Assembly (NCBI GenBank): GCA_000309945.1
Contig: CM001633.1
Coordinates: forward strand, 208,723-272,722
Length of the DNA stretch: 64,000 nucleotides
Origin: Leptolyngbyaceae cyanobacterium JSC-12
GTDB taxonomy: Bacteria > Cyanobacteriota > Cyanobacteriia > Leptolyngbyales > Leptolyngbyaceae
Direction of reading: 5' to 3'
Shown here in pieces: positions 17,514 to 26,746 of the stretch. Position 1 is the stretch's first letter; every line of letters starts with the position of its first letter. The position numbers and the translations under genes were made by a program. The notes under the pieces are model-generated. The model was not told where the DNA came from. It searched no databases and worked only from the letters and a program-made list of their open reading frames with translations.

Positions 17514-20500
17514 TTATTGAACAATTTTGCTGGACAGGTCTGCTTTGCCAATGAGTGTAAAGGCGGCCCAATCTCGTGGGCTGGGGTAGCGTTGCATAGT
17601 GGTTAGCATTGCTTGACGCAGGGCACTGGCTTTATCGGTGGTTTGTTGAAGGTTCTGATAAAATTCTGCCATTAAAAACATGGTGGAATCATCTGGTACA
17701 GACCAAAGCGAAACCACTAGACTGGGCACTCCGGCTGAAATAAATGAGCGTGACAAGCCAATTACGCCATCTCCAGTAATTCGTCCTTGAGCGGTATCGC
17801 AGGCACTTAAAACTACTAACTCTGCATTCAGTTTCAGATCTAAAATTTCATCCGCCGTCAGGATGCCATTTTCGGTTGTTCGGTTTTGAGGGGTTGAAGC
17901 TTTAACTGGATCAGGGGCAAGGGCGATCGCACCAGGAACTCCCATCCCTTTGAAATCATCAATTAAGCCATGGGTGGCAAGATGAATAAAGCGAGCCGTT
18001 GGCATTTTTTGGAGAATGGCAGTTTTAGCTGCGCGATCGCCCGTGATGGCTTCAGTTTTCAGCAACGATGCAATGACTTTTGCTTCAGCTTCAGTCCAGG
18101 GAAGAGGAGAAAGTTGTTGAGGTGGCTCTCCGGGTGCGAGGGAAATTTTAGGCATGGTGGGATTTCCCACAATTAACGCCTTGCTAGGCTGAGAAGCTGT
18201 CACCTGATTGACCTGAGCTTTGCGAGTGAGATTCAACACCTGGATCGAAGGAGCAGTGAGAACGGTGTGGTTTTGAATGAGATAATTACCAGAGGCATCT
18301 TGGAGAGCCGCAAAAGGCACGAAAAACAACGCACCCTGGGGCATGAATACAATGCGACTGTCGGGCTTAGTGGGCAATAGATCAGCAATGGGTTGAATCA
18401 ACAGTTGATATAGCTGTTGGAGTTGAGCGATCGCTTGCTGGCGAGATGGTGCCGTACGGCGCGTATCTACCTGTCTTACCACAATACTAGTTTGCCGCCC
18501 AATCGATTCACGAGTTTGAGTCAGCAATGCTTCCAGCGATTGCTGTTGAGGCTTCACCCCCCGTAAGTCGGTTTGCCGCATCGTAACGCTGCCATCAGGT
18601 TTAACGACCCAAATCAACAGAGTTGTTTCTTGGGCAGGTTGCGGTTGAAATGGGGGCACATCATCTTGCAGAATCGAATATTCCACAAGGGTTGCATTTT
18701 CAGCTTTGGCAATTTGCCGTATTTGCTGAATAGTCAGTATGGAATGGACAGATGAACGTTCCTGCGATTCTAACCGTCCTGCCAGGAGATCCACAAATGC
18801 CCGTGCCCGCCCGCGTTCTGCAGCTTCTAATGCAGCTTCTGGTTTGTTCTGAGCAATCCGTGCTACCTGCAACAATCGATAGGCACGAGCGTACTCCTCA
18901 AATAAGGAAATCTTATTGATATCGTTACTCCCCAGATCAGCTCGCATCGTTTCCCAAAGATCAATTGCTTTGAGGATACTTTGTTCGGCAATTGCAGGTT
19001 GATTGGCGGCGAGTAAAGCCCGTGCCATGGAAAGGTGAACAAATCCTTCAAGGCGACGATCGCCAATGGGTTGTGCCAGTTTCAGTGCTTGCCGAAATAG
19101 TTGAATTGCACTGGGATAGTTCTTTTGGAGATGGGCAATTTGACCTAAAGAGGTAAGGGCAAAGGCATGTTGGTTGCGATCGCCAACTTTTTCAGCAATT
19201 TGCTGCATTGTGCGGAACATCTGTTGTGCTTGAACGTAATTGCCAATGACTGCATACTCTTGGCCCAAATTTCCTAAAATGCTAGCTTCTCGCAGGGGAT
19301 CACTCACTTCTCTCACCAATGTCAAAGCTTGCTCGTAATACTGAATCGCTTTACGGTTATCTTCGTAGGAGTAAACCCAGCCAATATTTGCGAGAGCGAC
19401 GGATTGTTGTGCCCGATCACTTGTATTTTTCACCAATTCCAGTGCTTGATTGAAATATTTCAATGCTTTGGGACGTTGTCCTAAATAGCCATATACAGTG
19501 CCAATATTGTTGAGTGTGATGGCTACATCAAACGATTGGTTAATTGATTGAAACAGTGTATGTGCCTGTTCGTATTGGTCTAGTGCACGTTGATAAAGCC
19601 CTAAATTAGCATAGGTTAAACCAATATTGTTGAGTGCTCTACCTGCTGCTAAGCGATCGCCCACTGTATTCGCCAACGCCAGACCCTGCCTGAAGTAATC
19701 CAACCCTTTTGTATATTCGCTGAGATCAATGTAAACTTTACCAATGTTGTTCAGTAGTGTGCTTTCTGCAAATTTATCATCTAAGGGTTTTTGCAACTGG
19801 AGTGCTTCGTTGTAAAAAGCCAGTGCCTTTTGTTTCTCTCCTAAATCTGAGTGAATTCTGCCTAATGATATTAAAATGGCTACTTCTAGTTTGGGTTGAG
19901 AAACGCTAAGCGATCGAAATATCTGAAGGGATTGTGTTAAATAGGTAAGAGCTTGCTGCCGTTGTCCTAAACGGTAAATGCTAACTCCCAACCCTAACAG
20001 TGTTGTCGATTCTAAGGTTCGATTGTTGTGTTCGCGAGCGAGCGCAAGCGCAGTTTCGTAACGCTTCACTGACTCTTGTAATGCTTGAGGAGTCCCGCGC
20101 TCGTCTAACTGCTGCGCCTGCTTGATCAATTTCATGATCTGTTCTTGAGGCGTGATCGTTGCTCGCCCTGTCTGATTGATTAAGGCATCACGTTGCTGTT
20201 GATACTCTCTTGCCTTTGCATCATTCCCCATTGTAATGTAAACATCACTCAATCCCTCCAGTGTTTTCGCTTCCCGATCGCGATCAGGAATACTTTTAGC
20301 AAGTGACAAACCTTGCTGATAATAATTCAGGGCTTGGGCGTTGTTTCCTGCCAGGAGAGCAGACTGCCCAAGACCGTTGAGTGCATCAATTTGTCTTACA
20401 CGATCGCCCATTTCTTGAGCGATCTTCAAACTTTGCTCATGATAAAGGTTCGCCTTAACAAAATTGCGATTGCTAGAGTGCATCAACCCCAAAAAATGTA

Positions 20501-20774
20501 AGGTAACCCATTGACCAGGTTGATTTTTGAGTGCTTGATAAATTTTTAATGCTTGCAAAAAGGTTGCTTCTGCCAGTGCAAATTGATGAGCACCATAGTG
20601 TTGAACTCCTGTTTCAAGCAGTTTTTGAGCCTGATCGAATAGGTCTTTACTAGAGTCTTTGCCAGCTTGCGCCCACACAGATACCGGAGTGAGCGCAATT
20701 GTACAGATCGGTGAAACACTAGCAAATGCCACTGTGACCAGGGTCAAACAGAGCGATCGCACAAGACGTTTCAT
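17514..20774 (-). CDS. Exported TPR-CHAT protease-like protein
   Basis: The 1086-residue protein has a signal peptide (KRLVRSLCLTLVTVAFASV, ending in VWAQA), about a dozen tetratricopeptide repeats (about 45-620, recurring ALNNIGLTYANLG and YYEQAL), and a C-terminal CHAT domain (about 750-1080). The CHAT caspase-like dyad is His in FIHLATHG and Cys in VVLSACDTAQG. CHAT proteins are cysteine peptidases, and TPR-CHAT proteases act as effectors in some defence and signalling systems. It lies 120 bp behind the FHA-reductase gene in the same direction and may be the last gene of the 17514-26071 module. Start is ATG 20774; a TTG two codons upstream is unlikely. Confidence 0.9.
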   Translation of the reverse strand: MKRLVRSLCLTLVTVAFASVSPICTIALTPVSVWAQAGKDSSKDLFDQAQKLLETGVQHYGAHQFALAEATFLQALKIYQALKNQPGQWVTLHFLGLMHSSNRNFVKANLYHEQSLKIAQEMGDRVRQIDALNGLGQSALLAGNNAQALNYYQQGLSLAKSIPDRDREAKTLEGLSDVYITMGNDAKAREYQQQRDALINQTGRATITPQEQIMKLIKQAQQLDERGTPQALQESVKRYETALALAREHNNRTLESTTLLGLGVSIYRLGQRQQALTYLTQSLQIFRSLSVSQPKLEVAILISLGRIHSDLGEKQKALAFYNEALQLQKPLDDKFAESTLLNNIGKVYIDLSEYTKGLDYFRQGLALANTVGDRLAAGRALNNIGLTYANLGLYQRALDQYEQAHTLFQSINQSFDVAITLNNIGTVYGYLGQRPKALKYFNQALELVKNTSDRAQQSVALANIGWVYSYEDNRKAIQYYEQALTLVREVSDPLREASILGNLGQEYAVIGNYVQAQQMFRTMQQIAEKVGDRNQHAFALTSLGQIAHLQKNYPSAIQLFRQALKLAQPIGDRRLEGFVHLSMARALLAANQPAIAEQSILKAIDLWETMRADLGSNDINKISLFEEYARAYRLLQVARIAQNKPEAALEAAERGRARAFVDLLAGRLESQERSSVHSILTIQQIRQIAKAENATLVEYSILQDDVPPFQPQPAQETTLLIWVVKPDGSVTMRQTDLRGVKPQQQSLEALLTQTRESIGRQTSIVVRQVDTRRTAPSRQQAIAQLQQLYQLLIQPIADLLPTKPDSRIVFMPQGALFFVPFAALQDASGNYLIQNHTVLTAPSIQVLNLTRKAQVNQVTASQPSKALIVGNPTMPKISLAPGEPPQQLSPLPWTEAEAKVIASLLKTEAITGDRAAKTAILQKMPTARFIHLATHGLIDDFKGMGVPGAIALAPDPVKASTPQNRTTENGILTADEILDLKLNAELVVLSACDTAQGRITGDGVIGLSRSFISAGVPSLVVSLWSVPDDSTMFLMAEFYQNLQQTTDKASALRQAMLTTMQRYPSPRDWAAFTLIGKADLSSKIVQ

Positions 20775-20900
20775 ACACAAGACTCGAGCTACAAGGTTGA
20801 ACCTAGATGTTCAATACTACAGCGATTCCTGGTAATGTGCCATTGCAGTCCCTTCTGCTCCCTATCCCCTCAACCCCTCCCCTCCCTTACCTTGCTCTAC

Positions 20901-22388
20901 TCAAGCCTCGATCGCAATCTCATTCACTGGGTAAGCCACACACGCCAGTGCATAGCCTGCTTTCTGGTCAGTGGCACTAAGTGCAGCAGGAGGAGCGTCG
21001 TAGCGAACTTTACCTTGATGGATACGAACTTTACATGCTCCACAGGCTCCCACCCGACAGGCATGTCGAATCGGAATCCCTTCCTGTTCAGCTACTTCTA
21101 AGATAGAGGCGCTGCCATCTGCGGTTATGCGTTGTTCTGATTTCAGGAAATGGATAGCTGGTTCTCCAGTTGTTGGCAATTGCCCGGTAAATGTATCTCG
21201 TTCGGAGGCTGGCTGTAAATCTGCGACAGCAATGGAATGCATTGGAGTAGAAGGTCTACCGCCAAAACTTTCTTCTTTGTAGTTCTGCATCGGATATTGC
21301 AGAGTTTCCAGCAGCGATCGCACACTTTGCATAAAAGGGGTAGGTCCGCAAACAAAGACTGCGCGATCGCGAAAGTCTGGCGCGACTAATTGTAGCATTG
21401 TTTCAGAAATGCGCCCTGTGAAGCCCATCCAGCCGCCTCGTGGATGCGCCTGAGTCAGTGTGACAGCTAAATGAAAGTTGGGCATTTGAGCTGCCATGAT
21501 TTCTAATTCAGCCCGAAAGATAATATCATCAATGCTGCGAGCACTGTGAAGAAATATCACATCACAATCAGCCAGGGTATCTTTTACCCAACGAGACATC
21601 GACATCATCGGTGTAATACCGCTACCAGCCGAAATGAGCAACAGTTTTGCTGGCACGTTGGGTAAGCAGGTAAACTCCCCACATACACCCCCCAAAAACT
21701 TAACGCGATCGCCCACTTGAAGATGATCATGCAACCAGTTAGACATCAATCCGGCTGGAATCTCTGGTTGTCCTGGAGGACTGGCAACTCGTTTAACCGT
21801 AATACTGAGATGATGGGGACAAGTTGGCGATGAGGAAATGGAGTAAGGACGAATCACTGGCTGTCCGTCAATTTCAACCTGCAAATTCACAAATTGACCA
21901 GGGGCGTAATGGAAAAGGTGAAGGGGATCTGCCACAAAATAAAACGTCTTCACATCCGGCGTTTCATCCACAATCCGGCAGCAGCGACCAATCAAATCTC
22001 CACCTGTCCAAACCTGAGTTGTCTCAGAAACTGACGAAACTCGGTCAGCCACGGTTGATCCTGCAATTGGAGGTGCTAGCTCTTCCACATATAAGAATGT
22101 TTCTCCCAGTTGCAGTAAATCTCCCAAATGTAGCGGGTGCTGTTCATGTGCGGGCACTGTTTCACCGTTGATGAGTGAACCCGAAGTACTGCCCACATCA
22201 ATGAAATAATATGTTTCATCCGTGTAAACAATCCGTGCATGAATTCGACTAACTTCTGGGCTAGATAACACTAAATCGCAGGTAGTGCTGCGTCCAATCA
22301 TCCATTCTGTTTGAGTTGGACGGGTTGGCACAAGTTGGTGATGGTGAAAGTGTTGTTGCTCAAAATTGACGGACTTGAGGACTAACAT
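20901..22388 (-). CDS. FHA domain / flavin reductase / [2Fe-2S] ferredoxin fusion
   Basis: This 495-residue three-part protein begins with an FHA phosphothreonine-binding domain (about 10-105: MIGRSTTCDLVLSS, VSRIHARI, STSGSLING). A ferredoxin-NADP-reductase-like domain follows (about 130-370): RPYSISSSP for flavin, SAGSGITPMMSM for NAD(P)H, VFVCGPTPFMQSV. It ends with a plant-type [2Fe-2S] domain (about 410-495: CRVGACGACK and a later Cys in ALACVAYP). It can thus take electrons from NAD(P)H to an iron-sulfur centre, with the FHA domain tying it to a phosphorylated partner. Start chosen at ATG 22388; a GTG five codons upstream is possible. It lies 48 bp behind the polyferredoxin gene. Confidence 0.88.
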   Translation of the reverse strand: MLVLKSVNFEQQHFHHHQLVPTRPTQTEWMIGRSTTCDLVLSSPEVSRIHARIVYTDETYYFIDVGSTSGSLINGETVPAHEQHPLHLGDLLQLGETFLYVEELAPPIAGSTVADRVSSVSETTQVWTGGDLIGRCCRIVDETPDVKTFYFVADPLHLFHYAPGQFVNLQVEIDGQPVIRPYSISSSPTCPHHLSITVKRVASPPGQPEIPAGLMSNWLHDHLQVGDRVKFLGGVCGEFTCLPNVPAKLLLISAGSGITPMMSMSRWVKDTLADCDVIFLHSARSIDDIIFRAELEIMAAQMPNFHLAVTLTQAHPRGGWMGFTGRISETMLQLVAPDFRDRAVFVCGPTPFMQSVRSLLETLQYPMQNYKEESFGGRPSTPMHSIAVADLQPASERDTFTGQLPTTGEPAIHFLKSEQRITADGSASILEVAEQEGIPIRHACRVGACGACKVRIHQGKVRYDAPPAALSATDQKAGYALACVAYPVNEIAIEA

Positions 22389-22436
22389 GCCGTTTAACCT
22401 CACAGTTGTAAAGAACAGAAAAGGTGAGAGGAAAAA

Positions 22437-24140
22437 CTACAGGGAGGGGGATTTTTTAGTCGGTTTAGCAATAGTCGTTGCCAGTGTTACTGCATCGTGC
22501 AGGTGGGCAACAGATTGATGTGGGTTGGATGATCGCAGAACTTGAGGATGAGTAGCACCGATCGCTTGAATCGTGGCAAAGTGATCCGAATCAGTCAGTT
22601 GTAAATCTTGCCGCAGACGTTTGAAGAATTCAAAGCTGCTGGGAGCGTCTACTGCCCGTTGCATCAATAAGTCCAGCACGATACCTTGATACGTTTGTTG
22701 GCGCAATTGTTGAGAAAACCCCTGTAATACTTTCACCAGTGTATGTACTTCACCGGCAGTGAGTTCCTCAATGGAACGTCCTCCCAGCAAGGTTGAATCA
22801 ATTTCTAGTTTGCGGAGTTGTTTACGGAGGCTGTTCGCCATATTCTCACGTTCGTATTGGTCACGGGTGCGCCGCAGGGTACGATACAGCCACATAGAAC
22901 CGACTAGAACAATCAAGGCATTAAACCCAAGCAATGGGTAGTGGGGTAAGCGGTTGAGGGATGGACGTGCACCGTAGGAAAAAAAGGTCCAAAAGGATAC
23001 TATTGTAAATAGGGTGAATGCAACGTGTTGTGCCTGTTCTGTTGATACAATTTTGCCTCGACGCGAGAGATATTTGCGACACAGTTTTTCCAGAATTAAA
23101 CCAAGTGCATAAGTGATTGCAACTAAAACGCCAAAGGTAATGAAAACTGCGATCGCTTTTGGGATAGGAATTGAGTGGTTATATATGTAAAATCCAACAT
23201 CCAGCACTCTTGCTATTTGCTCCTCTTCACGAGTCCAAGCTCCAGTAAAGTAATAGTCCCAGTTGCCAGCATAGAGAAAGTAATACAGGTAAAAAGCAAT
23301 TACCATTCCCAAATATCCATACTGGACTAAGCGCCGCCCTGGTTTACGGAGTTCTGCCCAGTAATTTTTTTCAGCATCAATATCAAAACAGGGGGATTTA
23401 CAACTGACACAAGCACTTTGTTCCCGTCCCGTTTTGGTATCTATCGTGCGACACATCGATTGAGGAATCATCGGTGGTTGGGACTGATGGTTTTGACTCC
23501 CCAATAGCGATCGCGGTCCTGTATATACCAGTTGTACAGGTGCCATTGGGCAGAAATAGTGACACCAACTTTTGCCTGCATACAAATAGCCAACCAGAAT
23601 AGCGCAGAAAATTGTCCCGATTAAGAAACTGCCCAATGCGATGCGATCGGCGTTAATAAATAAGATACGAATGCCTAACCCCAGCACAAATAATCCAAAT
23701 TGGAAATATAAGTGATTGCGACCCAGCCAGGAATTTTCACCAATAACAACTGGCTCCCAACGAACCTCTCCTGTCACTGGATCTACCGTCTTGCGTCGCC
23801 GCTGAATTCCCAATGCGCGGGGAATCTGGGATAGAAATGAAAGCGGGCAGATCCGTCGCCAAAATTCATGTCCCAACACTAACAAGATAAAAATTCCGGC
23901 TGGAACGATCATTGCCCACCAGATCAAAGCACTCATTGAAAACGGAGTCTGGGGTAAACACATCTCTCGAATTTTAATGCAGCGCGCTGGATCAATCCGG
24001 AATGGGCTGAATGGATGATCTGGCTGAGTAAAGAGTGGCGTGATCGGATCGTAAAAAAGTGAAGCAATCAGCGTCAGCCATCCAATGACTAACAGCCAGC
24101 GTACACGGTGCATGGTTTTTTCTGAGACATTATTTAACAT
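22437..24140 (-). CDS. Membrane polyferredoxin (NapH/NosR/FixG-like 4Fe-4S protein)
   Basis: The 567-residue membrane protein has about eight hydrophobic segments, including those near residues 10, 75, 135, 165 and 275. Cysteine clusters RRICPLSFLSQ and WCHYFCPMAPVQ are of the NapH/CcoG type, and a CVSCKSPC cluster could hold a 4Fe-4S centre. The C-terminal 150 residues are soluble. It probably passes electrons across or along the membrane. The FHA-reductase gene directly downstream is the obvious electron donor. ATG 24140 has a GAGG at suitable distance; the frame is open upstream to a TTG at 24212 that would overlap the kinase gene. Confidence 0.8.
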   Translation of the reverse strand: MLNNVSEKTMHRVRWLLVIGWLTLIASLFYDPITPLFTQPDHPFSPFRIDPARCIKIREMCLPQTPFSMSALIWWAMIVPAGIFILLVLGHEFWRRICPLSFLSQIPRALGIQRRRKTVDPVTGEVRWEPVVIGENSWLGRNHLYFQFGLFVLGLGIRILFINADRIALGSFLIGTIFCAILVGYLYAGKSWCHYFCPMAPVQLVYTGPRSLLGSQNHQSQPPMIPQSMCRTIDTKTGREQSACVSCKSPCFDIDAEKNYWAELRKPGRRLVQYGYLGMVIAFYLYYFLYAGNWDYYFTGAWTREEEQIARVLDVGFYIYNHSIPIPKAIAVFITFGVLVAITYALGLILEKLCRKYLSRRGKIVSTEQAQHVAFTLFTIVSFWTFFSYGARPSLNRLPHYPLLGFNALIVLVGSMWLYRTLRRTRDQYERENMANSLRKQLRKLEIDSTLLGGRSIEELTAGEVHTLVKVLQGFSQQLRQQTYQGIVLDLLMQRAVDAPSSFEFFKRLRQDLQLTDSDHFATIQAIGATHPQVLRSSNPHQSVAHLHDAVTLATTIAKPTKKSPSL

Positions 24141-24184
24141 TGGTGCATCCTCGTGATTTGCATAGATATTCTGGAAGTCTTTTC

Positions 24185-26071
24185 CTACAGTTTGGTGGTG
24201 TTGACTTGCCAAAGATAAAGTCGTCCGTCAGAATTCCAACTTGCTAAATAACGATGATCAGGACTGAGCGCAGCATTTCTATTGCGTTGTTTCTCATCGT
24301 CACTTTTTGCTACAAGTTGCCCGGTGTCACGCGTCCAGATTCGAATGCTGCCATTCTCATGAACGGTGATCAGGTGGCGATCATTGAATGAAATTGCAGT
24401 GGGATTTGCTGAGTCTTTTGGCAACATTTCCATTAATGCTTCTCGTTTGAGATCCCACATTAGTCCCCGATCTTTACCAAAACTAAAAAGCCTTTGTTGG
24501 TTAGTTACTTGTAAACCCACTATGGTATCAGTGTGTCCGGCAAAGGTGCGATGCAGTTCTCCTGTTTGCAAATCCCATACTTGCAACTGGCGATCGCTGC
24601 TTGCACTAATAAGCCTATCTGGTGTTGTTCCATAGGCTACGGCAGTCACCTCAGCCTGAGGGAGCTTTAAAGTTCGTCTTAAAGTTCCTGTTTGTAAATC
24701 CCATTGGCGAAGTATCCCACCTTTGCAACCGCTAACAAGGGTTCGGTTATCTGGGCTGATGGCAACAGTTGTAACTGGCTTTTGATGCCCCTTAAGTACT
24801 TGCACAAACCGACTAGATGCCGTATCCCAAATCCGCACAATACCATCTACACTGCCGCCGACTAGTAACTTGCTATCTTGGCTGATTGTAAGGCTGGTAA
24901 TGGCTGTATGTCCGGACATAGATTTGAGCATAGAACCAGAGGGTAATGACCACAACCGCAGGATATGATCGTTGCCCGCCGTTACTAGAATCTGGTTATT
25001 GGGTGCAATCAGCATTTGCTCAATATCTGCTTGAATCGGCACATCGTGTATTTTCTTCAGGTGAATATCGGAGTGGGGCAATAGATTTTCAATTTGAGTA
25101 AACAAATGAGGGGCGCGTTTGTTGTGAGCATATACATACTGCCCTGCAACGATACCCAGCAGGAATAAAGCTGTTACAGGGGCAGCTACTTTTTGCAGAT
25201 TCTTACCCCAGCCTGCCAAGGGTTGTCGAAACTGCTGTGTGCTAGAAATTGCATGAATATCTGCTAGAGCTTCTGTTGCGTATTGATAGCGATCGCTAAA
25301 CTTGATGCGCACTAACCGATCAATTACCTCAACCAGTTTTGGATCAACACAATGTTTGGGCAAATAAGGATGCCAATCTAATTCACCTGAAATCAAATCG
25401 GGCTTAAATCGTTTGGGGTGAACCTTGGTTAGAAAATGAATTACTAACATCCCCAACGCATACAGATCACTATTGAGACGAGACATTCCTAAATGTTGCT
25501 CATCTGGCATATAACCCGGTGTCCCAATGGCAATTGAACAACTGCTAGGAGATGTATTCGGGCTATCATCTGACATTTGGCAGGCCGCCCCAAAATCAAT
25601 GAGAACAATCTTGCCATCTCGTCGCCGTCGAATCAGGTTACTAGGTTTAATGTCGCGGTGGGCAACGCCATGGGAATGAATATGCTCCAAAATTGCTAAA
25701 ACATCTTTTAGCAGGGCGATTGCAGCCTTATTCGATAAATTTTGATCGGCTCTCAGCCACTGACTGAGGTTTTCACCCTCTATATATTCCTGCACTAAAT
25801 AGATTTCATCATGCTCACGACAATACGCATACAACGTAGGAATTTGAGAGTAATGCCGCCCAACCTGTTCCAATATGCGAGCTTCATTATCAAATAACTG
25901 TTGAGCAGTTTCCAACGAAATTTTATTTCGTGATGACAGTTTGAGATATTTCACAACGCATAGCGGATGATAAGGAAGGTACTTATCACGAGCCAGAAAG
26001 GTTTTACTGAACCCTCCAGTTCCTAGCTCCTCCAAAATCAAATAGCGTCCAGTTAACAGTTTCCCAATCAT
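24185..26071 (-). CDS. Serine/threonine protein kinase with C-terminal WD40 repeats
   Basis: The 628-residue protein has a Hanks-type kinase domain (about 9-275): GTGGFSKTFLA, catalytic HRDIKPSN, DFGAA in place of DFG-x-x, and GTPGYMPDEQ. A transmembrane helix follows (about 295-312). About six WD40 repeats (about 345-628) include typical ends LRLWSL, VRIWDT, LRQWDL and LQVWDL. The kinase is thus cytoplasmic and the propeller outside or in another compartment. It is the first gene of the kinase-polyferredoxin-FHA-reductase series; an FHA protein is a natural reader of its phosphothreonines. Confidence 0.92.
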   Translation of the reverse strand: MIGKLLTGRYLILEELGTGGFSKTFLARDKYLPYHPLCVVKYLKLSSRNKISLETAQQLFDNEARILEQVGRHYSQIPTLYAYCREHDEIYLVQEYIEGENLSQWLRADQNLSNKAAIALLKDVLAILEHIHSHGVAHRDIKPSNLIRRRRDGKIVLIDFGAACQMSDDSPNTSPSSCSIAIGTPGYMPDEQHLGMSRLNSDLYALGMLVIHFLTKVHPKRFKPDLISGELDWHPYLPKHCVDPKLVEVIDRLVRIKFSDRYQYATEALADIHAISSTQQFRQPLAGWGKNLQKVAAPVTALFLLGIVAGQYVYAHNKRAPHLFTQIENLLPHSDIHLKKIHDVPIQADIEQMLIAPNNQILVTAGNDHILRLWSLPSGSMLKSMSGHTAITSLTISQDSKLLVGGSVDGIVRIWDTASSRFVQVLKGHQKPVTTVAISPDNRTLVSGCKGGILRQWDLQTGTLRRTLKLPQAEVTAVAYGTTPDRLISASSDRQLQVWDLQTGELHRTFAGHTDTIVGLQVTNQQRLFSFGKDRGLMWDLKREALMEMLPKDSANPTAISFNDRHLITVHENGSIRIWTRDTGQLVAKSDDEKQRNRNAALSPDHRYLASWNSDGRLYLWQVNTTKL

Positions 26072-26746
26072 TCCAATTCAACCTTCTTCGCAGTGATGAT
26101 TTGTTTCATCGACATCGGCGACGAACCCTCTAATGACGCTGCATGACTAATGACTTTCAAGCTTTATTGCTTGGACAGCTATATGGCTCGAATGAACGCC
26201 AGTTGGCTGGTATCACTTAGTAAAAAATATCTCTACAAAAAATGCTCGCAGTATTGCGAATCTCCTCTACACCAAGTAGCACCTCTAAATTTCAGTTCCA
26301 AGGGCTACTTAAGACATTTAGCTGAAGCGGTAGATGAAACCAACAGATGATCCAATGCTGTTATAGGTTATTTCAACAGCAAGCAAACAGCAGGAATATC
26401 CGTGTGTTCTTGTAAGATTATAAGCGCCAGACTTAATGCTGCACATCCTTTATGACAGAAATACTGGAGATACGTCAATAGGATTTTAACTAGAACCTGT
26501 TTAGGAGGCAAGTTCCAATTGTTTTCGGAATGAATACTGACTAAAATTGACTGGCACAAGAAATTCATGCTGTGACAATTTACAAACAATCATACATCAA
26601 GATTATAATTTCGTGAGTCTGCATGACGATTAGATCGCGTCAGGGAGAGATTATCCGACGATCGAAGATGGATGTAACTATCACAGATCTCGCACACCAT
26701 GACCTGAACAATTTAGTTCAGTTTTGCAACACACACTACATCTGCA
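26072..26746. other. Intergenic region with no supported gene
   Basis: These 675 bp separate the kinase gene (minus) from the PAS protein gene (plus). Short open frames on both strands have no recognisable motif, ribosome-binding site or family pattern. TAACTAGAACCTG at 26487-26499 differs by one base from a motif found upstream of the secretion locus at 36529-36541. Confidence 0.4.

Noticed and set aside
26150-26589. Two small frames between the kinase and PAS genes
   Set aside because: No start signal or family pattern; sequence composition is that of intergenic DNA.
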